Numbered from the stretch's first letter, positions 14,226 through 24,348 are shown. The stretch is DNA of 44,119 nucleotides from Pseudomonadales bacterium (GCA_021295875.1 JAGWBN010000001.1:1-44119), one strand, 5' to 3'. Notes: generated by a model from the letters alone, not told the origin. Program-made: numbers and translations.

Positions 14226-16136
14226 CTAGCCCTCGGACCCGTGCAACCTAAGAATCTCTCCGCGCTTGGGCACGCGCGACAGGGCTTCGGCGATGTCGAC
14301 GCCGTCGAAGAGGTCGGCGAGGAGCCGGTCGATGGTGTCGTAGTCGAAGGCGTTGCAGGCGGACTCGAGGTTGGCCAGCGCCGGGCGAAGCTCGGACCAC
14401 GGCATCCGGGACTCCACGGCGCGGAGGATCTTGCGGTGTTCGGTGCCCATGGCGCCCTCGCCGACGAGCAGTTCCTCGGTGAGCTTCTCGCCGGGCAGCA
14501 GCCCGGTGAAGTGGATCTCGATGTCGCCCTTGGGATTGTGCTCGTCGCGCACGTTGTAGCCCTTCAAGCGGATCATCTTGCGGGCCAGTTCGTGGATCTT
14601 CACCGGCGCGCCCATGTCCAGCACGAAGACGTCGCCGCCGGTGGCCAGGCTGCCGGCCTGCAGCACGAGAGCCACGGCTTCCGGAATGGTCATGAAATAG
14701 CGCGTCACCTTGGGGTGGGTGACGGTGACGGGCCCGCCCTTGTCTATCTGCTCGAGAAACAGCGGCACCACGGAGCCGGACGAGTCGAGGACGTTGCCGC
14801 AGCGGACCATGCAGAACCGGGTGGAGTCGTTCTCGTCGTCGAGCGCCTGCAGAATCATCTCCGCGAACCGCTTGCTGGCACCGAGGACGTTTCGCGCCCG
14901 CACCGCCTTATCGGTGGAGATCAGGATGAAGTTGGACACCCCGGCCGCGATCGCCGCCTGCGCGGTGTGCAGGGTTGCCAGGGTGTTGTTCTCGATGACC
15001 TGGATGATGTTCTGCTGCGCCAGGCTGACGTGCTTGTAGGCGGCGGCGTGGTAGACGGTCTCGACGCCGTCGCGTCGCATGGTGCGTTCCACCAGGGCAC
15101 GGCTTACCAGCGATCCGAGGACCGTCACGATGGATGAACCGATGCCCTCGGCCACGGCGATGCCGCGCAGCTCACGCTCGATCTCGAACAGGGCGTACTC
15201 GGACTGGTCCAGGACGACGAGACGCGAGGGTCCGAGGCGCAGGATCTGGCGGCACAGCTCCGAACCGATGGAGCCTCCGGCGCCGGTCACGAGCACGCTG
15301 CGGTGGGTGACCGACTTGCGCAGCAGGTGGGGCAGGGGCGGTACCTCGTCGCGGCCGAGCAGATCGGCGATTTCGACGTCCCAGGAGGTGGCGGGCTCGG
15401 CACCGGCGACCACCGCCTGGATGTCGGGGATCAGGCGCACCCGCACCGGGTAGGGTTCGAGCTTCTCGATGATCCGTCTGCGGTCTTCGGCGGAGGCGGA
15501 GTCGACGGCGACGAGCACTTGGGCGATGCCGTGGCTCGCGACCAGCTCCGCCAGCGCGGTTACCGGAAACACCTCGAGCCCATGGACGATGCGGCCGATG
15601 GCCTGTTGGTTGTCGTCGATGAATGCCACCGGATGGTAGTTGCCGCTGCGCCGCATCTGCAGCACCAGGTGTGCACCGGCGTCGCCGGCGCCGTAGACGG
15701 CCACCGACTTGCGTACCAGGTTGGCCGGTGCCGCATCGGCGTAGGCGCGCACGAGGAAACGGGTGCCCGCCGTGCCGCAGAACGCCAGCAGCGCGAAGAT
15801 CACGGGTACCGACCGGGGGAAGTCCTCCAGTTGGACCATGTAGGCCAGCGCGGTCAGCGCCACGGCCGTCAGCAAGATGCCCTTGACCAGGGTCCAGATC
15901 ACCGCCGGACCCAGGTAGCGCATGACGTGGCGGTACAGACCCAGGTGGGCGAACACGGGTATGCACGCCAGGGTGACCGCGAAGCCGGGCCAGAAAGGCA
16001 CGACATCGAAGCTCCAGTGGCCGTGACGCAGCACCAGGGCGACCCACAGGGCACCCGGGATGATCATGCAGTCGCTCGCGATGGCCAGGGCGAGCTTCTG
16101 CGGGCGGGTCAGCCAGCGGATCGCTTCACGGTTCAT
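14226..16136 (-). CDS. Nucleoside-diphosphate sugar epimerase/dehydratase, CapD/WbpM/FlaA1-like polysaccharide biosynthesis protein
   Basis: MNREAIRWLTRPQKLALAIASDC...; N-terminal TM region, VLVTGAGGSIGSELCRQILRLGP Rossmann motif, ISTDKAVRARNVLGASKRFAEM. Confidence 0.9.
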   Translation of the reverse strand: MNREAIRWLTRPQKLALAIASDCMIIPGALWVALVLRHGHWSFDVVPFWPGFAVTLACIPVFAHLGLYRHVMRYLGPAVIWTLVKGILLTAVALTALAYMVQLEDFPRSVPVIFALLAFCGTAGTRFLVRAYADAAPANLVRKSVAVYGAGDAGAHLVLQMRRSGNYHPVAFIDDNQQAIGRIVHGLEVFPVTALAELVASHGIAQVLVAVDSASAEDRRRIIEKLEPYPVRVRLIPDIQAVVAGAEPATSWDVEIADLLGRDEVPPLPHLLRKSVTHRSVLVTGAGGSIGSELCRQILRLGPSRLVVLDQSEYALFEIERELRGIAVAEGIGSSIVTVLGSLVSRALVERTMRRDGVETVYHAAAYKHVSLAQQNIIQVIENNTLATLHTAQAAIAAGVSNFILISTDKAVRARNVLGASKRFAEMILQALDDENDSTRFCMVRCGNVLDSSGSVVPLFLEQIDKGGPVTVTHPKVTRYFMTIPEAVALVLQAGSLATGGDVFVLDMGAPVKIHELARKMIRLKGYNVRDEHNPKGDIEIHFTGLLPGEKLTEELLVGEGAMGTEHRKILRAVESRMPWSELRPALANLESACNAFDYDTIDRLLADLFDGVDIAEALSRVPKRGEILRLHGSEG

Positions 16137-17113
16137 TGGCGGTTCCGCCCGGCTGTGGCCGTTTCGGCAAGGCCGGCCCGATACGCCACGCACGCGGCGG
16201 CCACGGGCAGGCAGGCGGCGGCGAGCGCGGCGAAGCGCCACGCCGGCCAGGCGATGGCAACGCCGGCCATCGGCCACAGCCACGCCACGGTGTAGAGCCA
16301 GAAAACGCCGGCGGTCGCGCCGTGGCCGCGGCGGGCGCCGATAATCTGGTAGAGATGTGTGCGATGCGCTCGCGCGAACGCTTGGCGGGTGGCGACTCTC
16401 ATGAGCAGGGTGTAGCTGGCATCGAGCCAGAATGCTACCAACAGGATCAAACTCGCCACAAACGGCAATTCACCGCTCTGCCAGAGCCACAACGCGGTCA
16501 CGCCGGTCGCGAGACCAAGGAACAGCGACCCCACGTCGCCCATGAAGACCCGGGCGGGGGCCCAGTTGAAGCACAGGAAGCCCGCCGTCGCGGCGAGCAG
16601 GATCCAGGCGAACGACGCCGAGTCCTGCAGGTCGCCGAATATCAACGCGCCGCCCGCGTAGGCGATGGCCTGGGAAGCCGCCAGGCCGTCGGTGCCGTCC
16701 ATGAAGTTGTAGAGGTTGACCCACGCCGTCACCCCGACGATGGCGACGACGGCAAGGGCCAAAGGCAGATCGAAGAGCCAGAGCACGCTCGTCGCGCTTA
16801 AGGCCAGGTAGCAGCCGAGGCGGACGTCGCGCCGCAGGTCGCGGGCGTCGTCGGCGAGTCCGACAGCCGCGATCGCACCGCCACACGCGGCGAGTACCAC
16901 GGCGGGCGGGTAGTCTCTTGCCACGACCGCGAGCCACACGACGACGGGTACGACGAAGCCGATGCCGCCCGAGGTGGTCGTTGGCCGGTCGTGGGAACTG
17001 CGTTGGTTGGGCAGCGCGACGAGTCCGAACCGTGGACCCTCGCGCCACACCAGGGCGGTGATCGCCGCCGCCGCCACGAAGGCGGCGGCGGCTTCCATCG
17101 GCGTCCCGATCAA
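16133..17113 (-). CDS. Glycosyltransferase family 4, undecaprenyl-phosphate sugar-1-P transferase (WbpL/WecA-like)
   Basis: Multi-TM; SSHDRPTTTSGGIGFV, LADDARDLRRDVRL, VNLYNFMDGTDGLAASQA, FLCFNWAPARVFMGDVGSLFLG. Confidence 0.9.
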   Translation of the reverse strand: MIGTPMEAAAAFVAAAAITALVWREGPRFGLVALPNQRSSHDRPTTTSGGIGFVVPVVVWLAVVARDYPPAVVLAACGGAIAAVGLADDARDLRRDVRLGCYLALSATSVLWLFDLPLALAVVAIVGVTAWVNLYNFMDGTDGLAASQAIAYAGGALIFGDLQDSASFAWILLAATAGFLCFNWAPARVFMGDVGSLFLGLATGVTALWLWQSGELPFVASLILLVAFWLDASYTLLMRVATRQAFARAHRTHLYQIIGARRGHGATAGVFWLYTVAWLWPMAGVAIAWPAWRFAALAAACLPVAAACVAYRAGLAETATAGRNRQ

Positions 17114-17224
17114 GATGCGACCGCCTCCGGCTGCTGCCTCGGCTGCTGGCCCCGTGGTGCCATCGCTTCGCGCCGGAAAAACTCACGCAACGTCTCGGGG
17201 CGAAGGCTAAGCCGTCGCATCCCG

Positions 17225-17248
17225 GGCGCCGCGGTCATCCGCGGCGCC
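17225..17248. repeat. Perfect hairpin GGCGCCGCGG-TCAT-CCGCGGCGCC between comEA-like and wbpL-like genes
   Basis: 10-bp perfect stem with 4-nt loop in intergenic DNA. Confidence 0.7.
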
Positions 17249-17299
17249 GAGTCGGAACCGGGTTCATGCAACCAACGCGTCCAAGAAGAGCACGCCGGA

Positions 17300-17617
17300 T
17301 TATTCGCTCGCGGCTGGAGGCTTTTCAATCGGCGATTTACCGGGCGAGCCGCTGACGACGATCTTCGCCTCGTTCTTCTCAACGATTGATGGGCCGATTC
17401 CCTTGACGCGGGTCAGGTCCGAAGGCGAGTCGAAGCGGCCGTGGGTCTCGCGGTAGCGCACGATCGCCTCGGCCTTCTTCAGTCCGACGCCGTTCAGCAC
17501 CTGCGCGATGGTCTCCGCATCCGCAGTGTTGATGTTGACCTGTTCGACGCTCTCGGCGGCGGCGATTCCGGTCCAGGCCAGCGCCAGGATGGCGAGTAGG
17601 GTTCGTAGTGAGGGCAT
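17300..17617 (-). CDS. ComEA-like helix-hairpin-helix DNA-binding protein
   Basis: Signal-peptide-like MPSLRTLLAILALAWTGIAAA then VNINTADAETIAQVLNGVGLKKAEAIVRYRETHGRFDSPSDLTRVKGIG. Confidence 0.88.
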   Translation of the reverse strand: MPSLRTLLAILALAWTGIAAAESVEQVNINTADAETIAQVLNGVGLKKAEAIVRYRETHGRFDSPSDLTRVKGIGPSIVEKNEAKIVVSGSPGKSPIEKPPAASE

Positions 17618-17866
17618 GGCTAGTCTCCAGCTGGTTTTGGTTTGAGGACTGCGGAACATACCCCTTGGAACACGCCGGCCCTGTGCGACATCGCCCATGC
17701 TTGATGTACGAAATCCCATGAATTTCGCAATCTCCATCTCGCCGCGCGGGACCAGGGTCTCAGTCGGCCATCAGAGGAGCCGTTCGACAAGCCGCTGAAG
17801 AACTGTTCGACCGTCTCGTCGATGAGCGGATCCGGCGTCGCGCCGCCACGACGATGTACCTTCACC

Positions 17867-18961
17867 TCAGCCGGACGGATCCGGAACGAGCGAGTCGGCC
17901 GACGCCAACCGTGCCCAGAAGTCGGCTTCGTTCGAGCAGCCCGCGGCCGCGGCCAGTAGCGCCTCTCGCGTGGCCGTCGTCGCGGCCAATCGCTCCTCGG
18001 CATCGCCCGACAGCGCAATGCCGCGTAGACGCAGCACTTCCACCGCTGCGGACGCCACAGCTTCACGGCGACCGGCGGCCATTCCCTCGGCATGACCTTG
18101 TTCCCGCCCCTGGGCGAATCCCGTTCGTTGGCCGACGTCGTGCGCGCGTCGCATATAACCCGCGATCTGCGTGTCGTTCATCGGGCCGGTGCCATCGAGG
18201 TCGCCCAGTTGCCGACCGGCGCGCACGAGATGTCCGATCGTCTCTGGCGACGACGACGGTTCGTTCAGCGCGAGGTGGATTTCGTGAGCCTGCCAGGTGG
18301 GCAAAGCCGCGCTCACGGGCTGTTCGCGGTAGTCGTCGTCTTCGAGAACATAGATCGACACTCCGGGGACGACGCGACGCGGACGGCTCGGCGACGAGGC
18401 GTCCGGCGTCTCCACCCAGACCTCGGGAAACCGCCACCGCCGATAGATGCCGAGCTTCTTAACGCGCACATCCGTGGTGTGGTCGACTTCCAGAACGACG
18501 TCGGGTCGCGGATCTCGACAGATCACCGTTTCGCGACCACCCGGCGTCCAGACGTCGGGACGCAGGTAGACGGACTGGTCCGGGTGCATCGCCTCGCTTG
18601 CCCGTCCGGCGCGGTCGACGACGACCATCCGCAATGCGCCCCAGCAGCGGATCGGCGAACCGCGTTCCAACGCGATCCGCATCAGCAATGCCGGCAGGTG
18701 GCCGCCTGGGTTCTCGTGGTCCGGGCCGCCCTCGCGCAGCACCCAGGCCACTGCTTGTTCGCGGCTCCAGTACTCGACGCCCCCGTCGTAGTCCAGGAAC
18801 TGCTCGGCGGTCATGGGAATCGGCACGCAGCCGGGAAAGTCGGCATCCTCCGGACCGTCGTAGCGCATGACGTAGTCCAACACCGCATCCCTTTCCAACG
18901 GCCCGGAATAGACCGCATGACACCGGCGCTTCGAACCTGGCGTCAGTTGAACCTCGGCCAC
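17867..18961 (-). CDS. Uma2-family (PD-(D/E)XK nuclease superfamily-like) protein with extended C-terminal region, GTG start
   Basis: 364 aa; core RPDVVLEVDHTTDVRVKKLGIYRRWRFPEVWVETPD resembles the Uma2/DUF820 catalytic core; C-terminal GFAQGREQGHAEGMAAGRREAV stretch like that of Rpn/Uma2-type proteins. Confidence 0.75.
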   Translation of the reverse strand: MAEVQLTPGSKRRCHAVYSGPLERDAVLDYVMRYDGPEDADFPGCVPIPMTAEQFLDYDGGVEYWSREQAVAWVLREGGPDHENPGGHLPALLMRIALERGSPIRCWGALRMVVVDRAGRASEAMHPDQSVYLRPDVWTPGGRETVICRDPRPDVVLEVDHTTDVRVKKLGIYRRWRFPEVWVETPDASSPSRPRRVVPGVSIYVLEDDDYREQPVSAALPTWQAHEIHLALNEPSSSPETIGHLVRAGRQLGDLDGTGPMNDTQIAGYMRRAHDVGQRTGFAQGREQGHAEGMAAGRREAVASAAVEVLRLRGIALSGDAEERLAATTATREALLAAAAGCSNEADFWARLASADSLVPDPSG

Positions 18962-19028
18962 GGTTGCCTACCCGTTGCTGCATTGCCGAAGGGAAAAAGC
19001 ATAACATGTACAAGGGCTTAGGGGATTT

Positions 19029-19051
19029 CGTACACGAGTGTACGCTCGTGT
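19029..19051. promoter_or_regulatory. Operator-like overlapping palindromes upstream of the Uma2-like gene
   Basis: CGTACAC-GA-GTGTACG (19029-19044) and overlapping ACACGAG-TGTACG-CTCGTGT (19032-19051). Confidence 0.4.
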
Positions 19052-19186
19052 CCGAGTCAGGGGGCGTACCGGCGTGTGCGTCGACAGCGGTCCTCGCCGT
19101 GTTCGGCGAACGAGCTTCGAGTCAGTCGGCGCGGGTCACCACCTGGCGGTGTATTTCCGGCTGCGGCACGGGAACAGAGCCCTCGG

Positions 19187-19471
19187 CTACCTGCGGCCCC
19201 GCCGTAGGGCACGGTGACCGAGACAGGCGACGAGTCCGGCGACCGCGCCGCTTGCGAAGGCGAGTGCCATCCACCAGGACACGGGCCAGGGAGGGCTGAC
19301 GAGGTGCAGGAACCGCAGGCTGACGGGCGTCTGGTTGTCGATGGTGAGCAGGATGCTGGCGGCGACCGTGACGATGAGAACCATGGCGAAGGTTAGCCGT
19401 CGTGCGGTCCGCCGGTAGCGCCCGCCCGAACGCGTGGCGGTTGGGGATGACGACGTCGGCGTTGATGCCAC
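19187..19471 (-). CDS. lapA: LapA/DUF1049 family membrane protein (start uncertain)
   Basis: Two TM helices with DNQTPVSLRFLHLVSPPWPVSWWMALAFASGAVAGLVACLGHRALRR; adjacent to ihfB as usual for lapA. Confidence 0.7.
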   Translation of the reverse strand: MASTPTSSSPTATRSGGRYRRTARRLTFAMVLIVTVAASILLTIDNQTPVSLRFLHLVSPPWPVSWWMALAFASGAVAGLVACLGHRALRRGRR

Positions 19472-19800
19472 TAGTGTGTCGCGTCTGCAGCCTCGCGACC
19501 TTGACCCGTCTCCGCTTCTCGGCCTGCGTTGACGCGGTCGCGCAGCTGCTTGCCGGGCTTGAAGTGGGGTGCGTACTTGCCGCCGACGCCAACCGCCTCA
19601 CCGGTCTTCGGATTGCGGCCGACGCGCGCAGGACGGTAGTGTAGCGAGAAGCTTCCGAAGCCGCGTATCTCGATGCGCTGGCCACTCGCCAAGGCATCGG
19701 ACATCCGGTCGATCATGACTTTCACTGCGAGTTCGACGTCCTTCGCCGTCAAGTGCCGCTGGCCCATCGCAATCCGGTCGATGAGTTCGGACCTGGTCAT
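19471..19800 (-). CDS. ihfB: Integration host factor subunit beta
   Basis: [70 protein letters not shown]. Confidence 0.96.
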   Translation of the reverse strand: MTRSELIDRIAMGQRHLTAKDVELAVKVMIDRMSDALASGQRIEIRGFGSFSLHYRPARVGRNPKTGEAVGVGGKYAPHFKPGKQLRDRVNAGREAETGQGREAADATH

Positions 19801-19827
19801 GAAATCCCCGTCCGGCGACCCACCGGA

Positions 19828-21579
19828 CTACTCCTTCCCCTCCATCTGCGCCTTGATGAGGTCGCCGAGGGTGGTTGGTCCCGGGCGCTCGGGTTGGGAC
19901 TTCTGGTATTCGCGATGCGCCTGACGTTCGTCGTCCTTGTCACGCGCCTTGATGGACAGCCCGATGGTTCGGTTCTTGCGGTCGATGCTGACGATCTTGG
20001 CGGTTACCTCATCGCCGGCGGACATGGCGGAGCGCGCATCCTCCACGCGGTCTGCGTAGATATCCGACGCCTTCAAGGTGCCGTGGACATCCTCGGCGAG
20101 CCTGATGACCGCCTCCTTGGCTTCGACGCTGACCACGACGCCGCCGACCACGCTGTTGCGGTCGTTGGCGGTGATGTAGTCGTTGAAGGGATCGTTGTCC
20201 AGCTGCTTGATGCCGAGCGCGATGCGTTCGCGGTCGGGGTCGACCGAGAGGATGACGGTGTCGATCTCCTCGCCCTTGCTGTATCGGCGTACCGCCGTCT
20301 CACCGGCTTCCTTCCACGAGATGTCCGACAGGTACACCAGGCCGTCGATGCCGCCGTCGAGGCCGATGAAGATGCCGAAATCGGTAATGGACTTGATGCG
20401 GCCGCGTATCCGGTCGCCGGCCGAGTTGGCCGCCGCGAACTCGTCCCAGGGATTCATCCGGCACTGCTTGATGCCGAGCGAAATGCGCCGCCGGTCCTCG
20501 TCGATGGACAGCACCATGACTTCCACCACGTCGCCGACGGCGACCATCTTGGAGGGATGCACGTTGCGATTGGTCCAATCCATTTCGGAGACGTGAACCA
20601 GGCCTTCGACGCCTTCCTCGATCTCGGCGAAGCAGCCGTAGTCGGTGAGGTTGGTAACCGTCGCCTGCACCCGCGTGCCTTGCGGATAGCGGCGGCCGAT
20701 GTCCACCCACGGATCGTCCCCGAGCTGCTTCATGCCGAGGGACACCTTCTTGCTCTCGCGGTCGAAACGCAGGATCTTGATCGCCACTTCGTCGCCGACG
20801 TTGACGATCTCGCTCGGATGGCGGACCCGGCGCCAGGCCATGTCGGTGATGTGCAGCAGGCCGTCGACGCCGCCGAGGTCGACGAACGCGCCGTAGTCGG
20901 TCAGGTTCTTGACGATGCCTTTGGTCTCCTGGCCCTCGTGCAGTGAGGCGAGCAACGCTTCCCGTTCGGCACTGTTCTCCTCCTCGAGCACCGCGCGACG
21001 CGACACCACGACGTTGTTGCGCCGCTGGTCGAGCTTGATCACCTTGAACTCCAGGGCCCGGCCTTCGAGGTGCGCGGTCTCGCGCAACGGCCGGATGTCC
21101 ACCAGGGAGCCGGGTAGGAAGGCGCGGATGTCGTTGATGTCGACAGTGAAACCGCCCTTGACCTTGCCGTTCAGCACACCCTTGACGACATCGCCGGAGC
21201 CGAACGCCGTTTCGAGCATCTGCCACGACTCGGCCCTCTTGGCCTTTTCGCGGGACAGCCGGGTCTCTCCCCAGCCGTCGTCGACGGTCTCCATGGCGAC
21301 CTGCACCTGGTCGCCGATGGACAGTGCGAATTCACCGTTCTCGTCGTTGAACTGATGTCGCGGAATGACGCCTTCCGACTTCAGTCCGGCGTGGACGATG
21401 ACGAAGTCCTTGTCGATCTCGACGACCGTGCCGGTGATGATCGAGCCCGGCTCCATCTCGACCGTGGCGAGGCTTTCCTCGAAGAGTTGGGCGAAGTTCT
21501 CGTCCATCTCGCCGGACGCGAACAATGCCTCGGTGGCGACGTCCGTCGCCGCTGTTTCCACTTCCAGTTCTTCCGCCAT
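19828..21579 (-). CDS. rpsA: 30S ribosomal protein S1
   Basis: Repeated S1 domains; ATG at 21579 gives [37 protein letters not shown]. Confidence 0.96.
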   Translation of the reverse strand: MAEELEVETAATDVATEALFASGEMDENFAQLFEESLATVEMEPGSIITGTVVEIDKDFVIVHAGLKSEGVIPRHQFNDENGEFALSIGDQVQVAMETVDDGWGETRLSREKAKRAESWQMLETAFGSGDVVKGVLNGKVKGGFTVDINDIRAFLPGSLVDIRPLRETAHLEGRALEFKVIKLDQRRNNVVVSRRAVLEEENSAEREALLASLHEGQETKGIVKNLTDYGAFVDLGGVDGLLHITDMAWRRVRHPSEIVNVGDEVAIKILRFDRESKKVSLGMKQLGDDPWVDIGRRYPQGTRVQATVTNLTDYGCFAEIEEGVEGLVHVSEMDWTNRNVHPSKMVAVGDVVEVMVLSIDEDRRRISLGIKQCRMNPWDEFAAANSAGDRIRGRIKSITDFGIFIGLDGGIDGLVYLSDISWKEAGETAVRRYSKGEEIDTVILSVDPDRERIALGIKQLDNDPFNDYITANDRNSVVGGVVVSVEAKEAVIRLAEDVHGTLKASDIYADRVEDARSAMSAGDEVTAKIVSIDRKNRTIGLSIKARDKDDERQAHREYQKSQPERPGPTTLGDLIKAQMEGKE

Positions 21580-21635
21580 ATCGTCCCAGTCGCCGCCTCT
21601 TCGCGCGGTCGCCCGCGCCGCGTGCACCGCATCCT

Positions 21636-22406
21636 CTACCGGTCCAGCCCTCGCTTGCGCACCAGCGCCATGACCTCGGTCATCACGCTGTCGATCGACA
21701 GGGCCGTGGAATCGATCGTCACCGCGTCGGTCGCGGGCACCAGGGGGGACACGTCGCGTGTCCGGTCCCGCTGATCCCGCGCCTCGGTTCTGGCTCGCAC
21801 GGCGGTCAACGCCGCCGCGCTATCCCCGCGAGGGGCGCGCAGACTATCACCGGCGTGTTGATCCTTCAACCGCCGGCGGTCTGCCGCCAGCTGCCGCATG
21901 CGGCGTTCGGCGCGGACCCCGACGCTCGCCGTGAGGAAGATCTTGAGCCGCGCATCGGGGAACACCACCGTGCCCATGTCGCGGCCGTCGGCGACCAGCC
22001 CGGGGGGCCGGCGGAAGCTCCGCTGGACGTCGCCCAGCACGGTCCGCACATCGGTGACGGCGGCCACCCGGGAGGCGGGATCTTCCGCCTCGGCCGCGCG
22101 AATCGCCGACGTCTCGTCGGTGCCGTCGACGACAACCGCCACGGACACCGCGTCGTCGGTGACCGACTCCGTGAAGGCGATGTCGAGACCTCGGGCCATG
22201 TCGGCCAGGGCGTCGGCGTCGGCCAGGTCGACGCCCCGTCGCTCGGCGACCACGCCGACCACCCGGTAGAGCGCGCCGCTGTCCAGCAGATGCCAACCGA
22301 GGCGAGCGGCGAGAAGCCCCGCCACGGTGCCCTTGCCCGCACCGCTCGGACCGTCGATGGTGACGACATCGGCAAGCCCAGGGTTCGGAGAATCGGCATT
22401 GCCCAT
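21636..22406 (-). CDS. cmk: Cytidylate kinase
   Basis: [72 protein letters not shown]. Confidence 0.96.
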   Translation of the reverse strand: MGNADSPNPGLADVVTIDGPSGAGKGTVAGLLAARLGWHLLDSGALYRVVGVVAERRGVDLADADALADMARGLDIAFTESVTDDAVSVAVVVDGTDETSAIRAAEAEDPASRVAAVTDVRTVLGDVQRSFRRPPGLVADGRDMGTVVFPDARLKIFLTASVGVRAERRMRQLAADRRRLKDQHAGDSLRAPRGDSAAALTAVRARTEARDQRDRTRDVSPLVPATDAVTIDSTALSIDSVMTEVMALVRKRGLDR

Positions 22407-23221
22407 CAGTGGTCCTTGGCGTCGAACGACCGCTTGTTTTCGACGACCTTGGCGAGCCGTTCGCGCAATTTGTCCGGGTCGTCCGCCATCATGGCTGCAT
22501 AGGAACGCAACGTGTCCACCAGTTCGTCGAGATGGGCTCTCACTTCCCCGACGTTGGCCTGCAGGATGTCGGTCCAAACGTCCGGGTCGGCTCCGGCGGT
22601 GCGCACGAAGTCGCGAAAGCCGTTGCCGACGATGTCGAGGGGCGCGCCCGAGGCCGTCTCCATGAACGCGAACGCGACGAGATGCGGCAGATGGCTGACC
22701 AGGGCGAAGCGCCGGTCGTGGTCGGCGGGATCCTCGGTGACCACGCGGGCACCGACGGCCTCCCAGTAGCCCGCGACCGCGGCGACGGCGTGCGGATCGG
22801 TGGCCGCCACGGGAGTCAGTACGACCGCTCGGTCCTCGAACAGGTCGGCACGCGCCTCGGCTGGCCCTCGGCGTTCGGAGCCGGCGATGGGGTGGCACGG
22901 AACGAAGTTCGGCGGCACCGGCCGGAGGGCCTCCACGATGGGAGCCTTGACGCTGCCGACATCGAACACCGGCGCGCCGTCGTCCACCGCGTCATGCACG
23001 CACGCGGCGATGCCGGCCACCGGGACCGCGATGCAGACGGCAGCGTGGCCTGTGAAGGAATCCGCCGGCGCATCGACCACCCCGAGACGCACCGCCTCGG
23101 CGAGGACCGCCGGGTCGCGGTCCATGCCGACGACTTGCTGGAACACCCCCCGGGCCCTGGCCGCGCGGGCGAAGGAGCCGCCGACGAGACCCGTGCCCAC
23201 CAGCAACAGGCTGCCGCTCAT
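22406..23221 (-). CDS. Prephenate dehydrogenase family protein (TyrA-like), not fused to AroA
   Basis: MSGSLLLVGTGLVGGSFARAARARGVFQQVVGMDRDPAVLAEAVRLGVVD...HPIAGSERRGPAEARADLFEDRAVVLTP. Confidence 0.92.
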   Translation of the reverse strand: MSGSLLLVGTGLVGGSFARAARARGVFQQVVGMDRDPAVLAEAVRLGVVDAPADSFTGHAAVCIAVPVAGIAACVHDAVDDGAPVFDVGSVKAPIVEALRPVPPNFVPCHPIAGSERRGPAEARADLFEDRAVVLTPVAATDPHAVAAVAGYWEAVGARVVTEDPADHDRRFALVSHLPHLVAFAFMETASGAPLDIVGNGFRDFVRTAGADPDVWTDILQANVGEVRAHLDELVDTLRSYAAMMADDPDKLRERLAKVVENKRSFDAKDH

Positions 23222-24348
23222 AGGGCGTGCGACAGCGCCTTCAGGAAACGCTCGTTCTCGTCGGCCAGTCCGACCGTGACGCGCAGATGTTCCGGCATGC
23301 CGTAGTTGGCCACCGGGCGGACGATGACCCCTTGGTCGAGCATGGCTTCGTAGACGGCCATCGCGTCGCGGTCCGGGCCCACGCGAAAGGTCACGAAGTT
23401 GCCTACCGATGGTATCCACTCCACCGACAGGGCCTCGAAACCTCGCGTCAGCCGATCCATGCCCTCGTCGTTGAGACGCCGGCTCTCGGCGGCATAGTCG
23501 GTGTCCCCGAGCGCCCCTTCGGCGGCGGCCAGCGCCAGGCTGTTGGCGTTGAACGGCTGGCGGACGCGGTTCAGCAGGTCGGCGAACGCCGGCGAACTCA
23601 CCGCGTAGCCGATGCGCAGCGCGGCCAGCGCATGGATCTTCGAGAACGTCCGCGTGACGATCAGGTTCGGATGTTCGTCGAGCAGCCGGATGCCGTCCGG
23701 GTACCGTCCGCCGTTCCCCACCGGGCCGCCGACGTACTCGGCGTAGGCCTCGTCGAGCACCACCCAGACCCGTCGTGGCACCGCCTCGAGGAAGCGCCGC
23801 AACGCGGTCTCGTCGAAACAGGTGCCGGTGGGGTTGTTGGGGTTGGCCAGGAAGACGATGCGGGTCGCGTCGTCCACGGCCGTCGCCATGGCGTCGAGAT
23901 CGTGGCCCCAATCGACCGACGGCACGGTGACGATCTCGCCGCCGGCGGCGGTGATCGCCATCGGATACACGACGAAACAGTGGGCGTCGACGACGCCGCG
24001 GGTGGCGGGCGAGATGGCCACCCGGGCGGCGAGGTCGAGGACATCGTTGGAACCGTTGCCCAGGGTGATCCATGTAGGTTCGACCCCGAGATGCTCGGCC
24101 AAGGCCGCCTTCAGGCGGAAGCCGTTGCCGTCCGGATACCGGGACAGCTCGGCCGTCGCCACCGCCAGTGCCTTACGGGCCCTAGGTCCCGGGCCTCGCG
24201 GGTTCTCGTTGCTGGCGAGTTTGACGATGTCCGCGATGCCGCGTTCCCGGCTCAACTCCTCGATGGGCTTGCCGCCCTGGTACGGCACCAGTCCGGTGAC
24301 GCTCTGATTGATGTTCGCGGGCGTGTCGTCCCGCCGCAGTGCCGTCAC
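23218..24348 (-). CDS. hisC: Histidinol-phosphate aminotransferase
   Basis: 376 aa PLP fold-type I; KLASNENPRGPGPRARKAL, ITLGNGSNDVLDLAARV, VTRTFSKIHALAALRIGY. Confidence 0.94.
   Translation of the reverse strand: MTALRRDDTPANINQSVTGLVPYQGGKPIEELSRERGIADIVKLASNENPRGPGPRARKALAVATAELSRYPDGNGFRLKAALAEHLGVEPTWITLGNGSNDVLDLAARVAISPATRGVVDAHCFVVYPMAITAAGGEIVTVPSVDWGHDLDAMATAVDDATRIVFLANPNNPTGTCFDETALRRFLEAVPRRVWVVLDEAYAEYVGGPVGNGGRYPDGIRLLDEHPNLIVTRTFSKIHALAALRIGYAVSSPAFADLLNRVRQPFNANSLALAAAEGALGDTDYAAESRRLNDEGMDRLTRGFEALSVEWIPSVGNFVTFRVGPDRDAMAVYEAMLDQGVIVRPVANYGMPEHLRVTVGLADENERFLKALSHAL

Noticed and set aside
19030-19051. Rho-independent terminator
   Set aside because: Stem-loop present, but no T-tract on either strand; treated as operator-like instead.
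22406-24073. 555-aa ORF that looks like a fusion of an Arg-rich domain to TyrA
   Set aside because: N-terminal half is the wrong frame of hisC; TyrA starts at ATG 23221.
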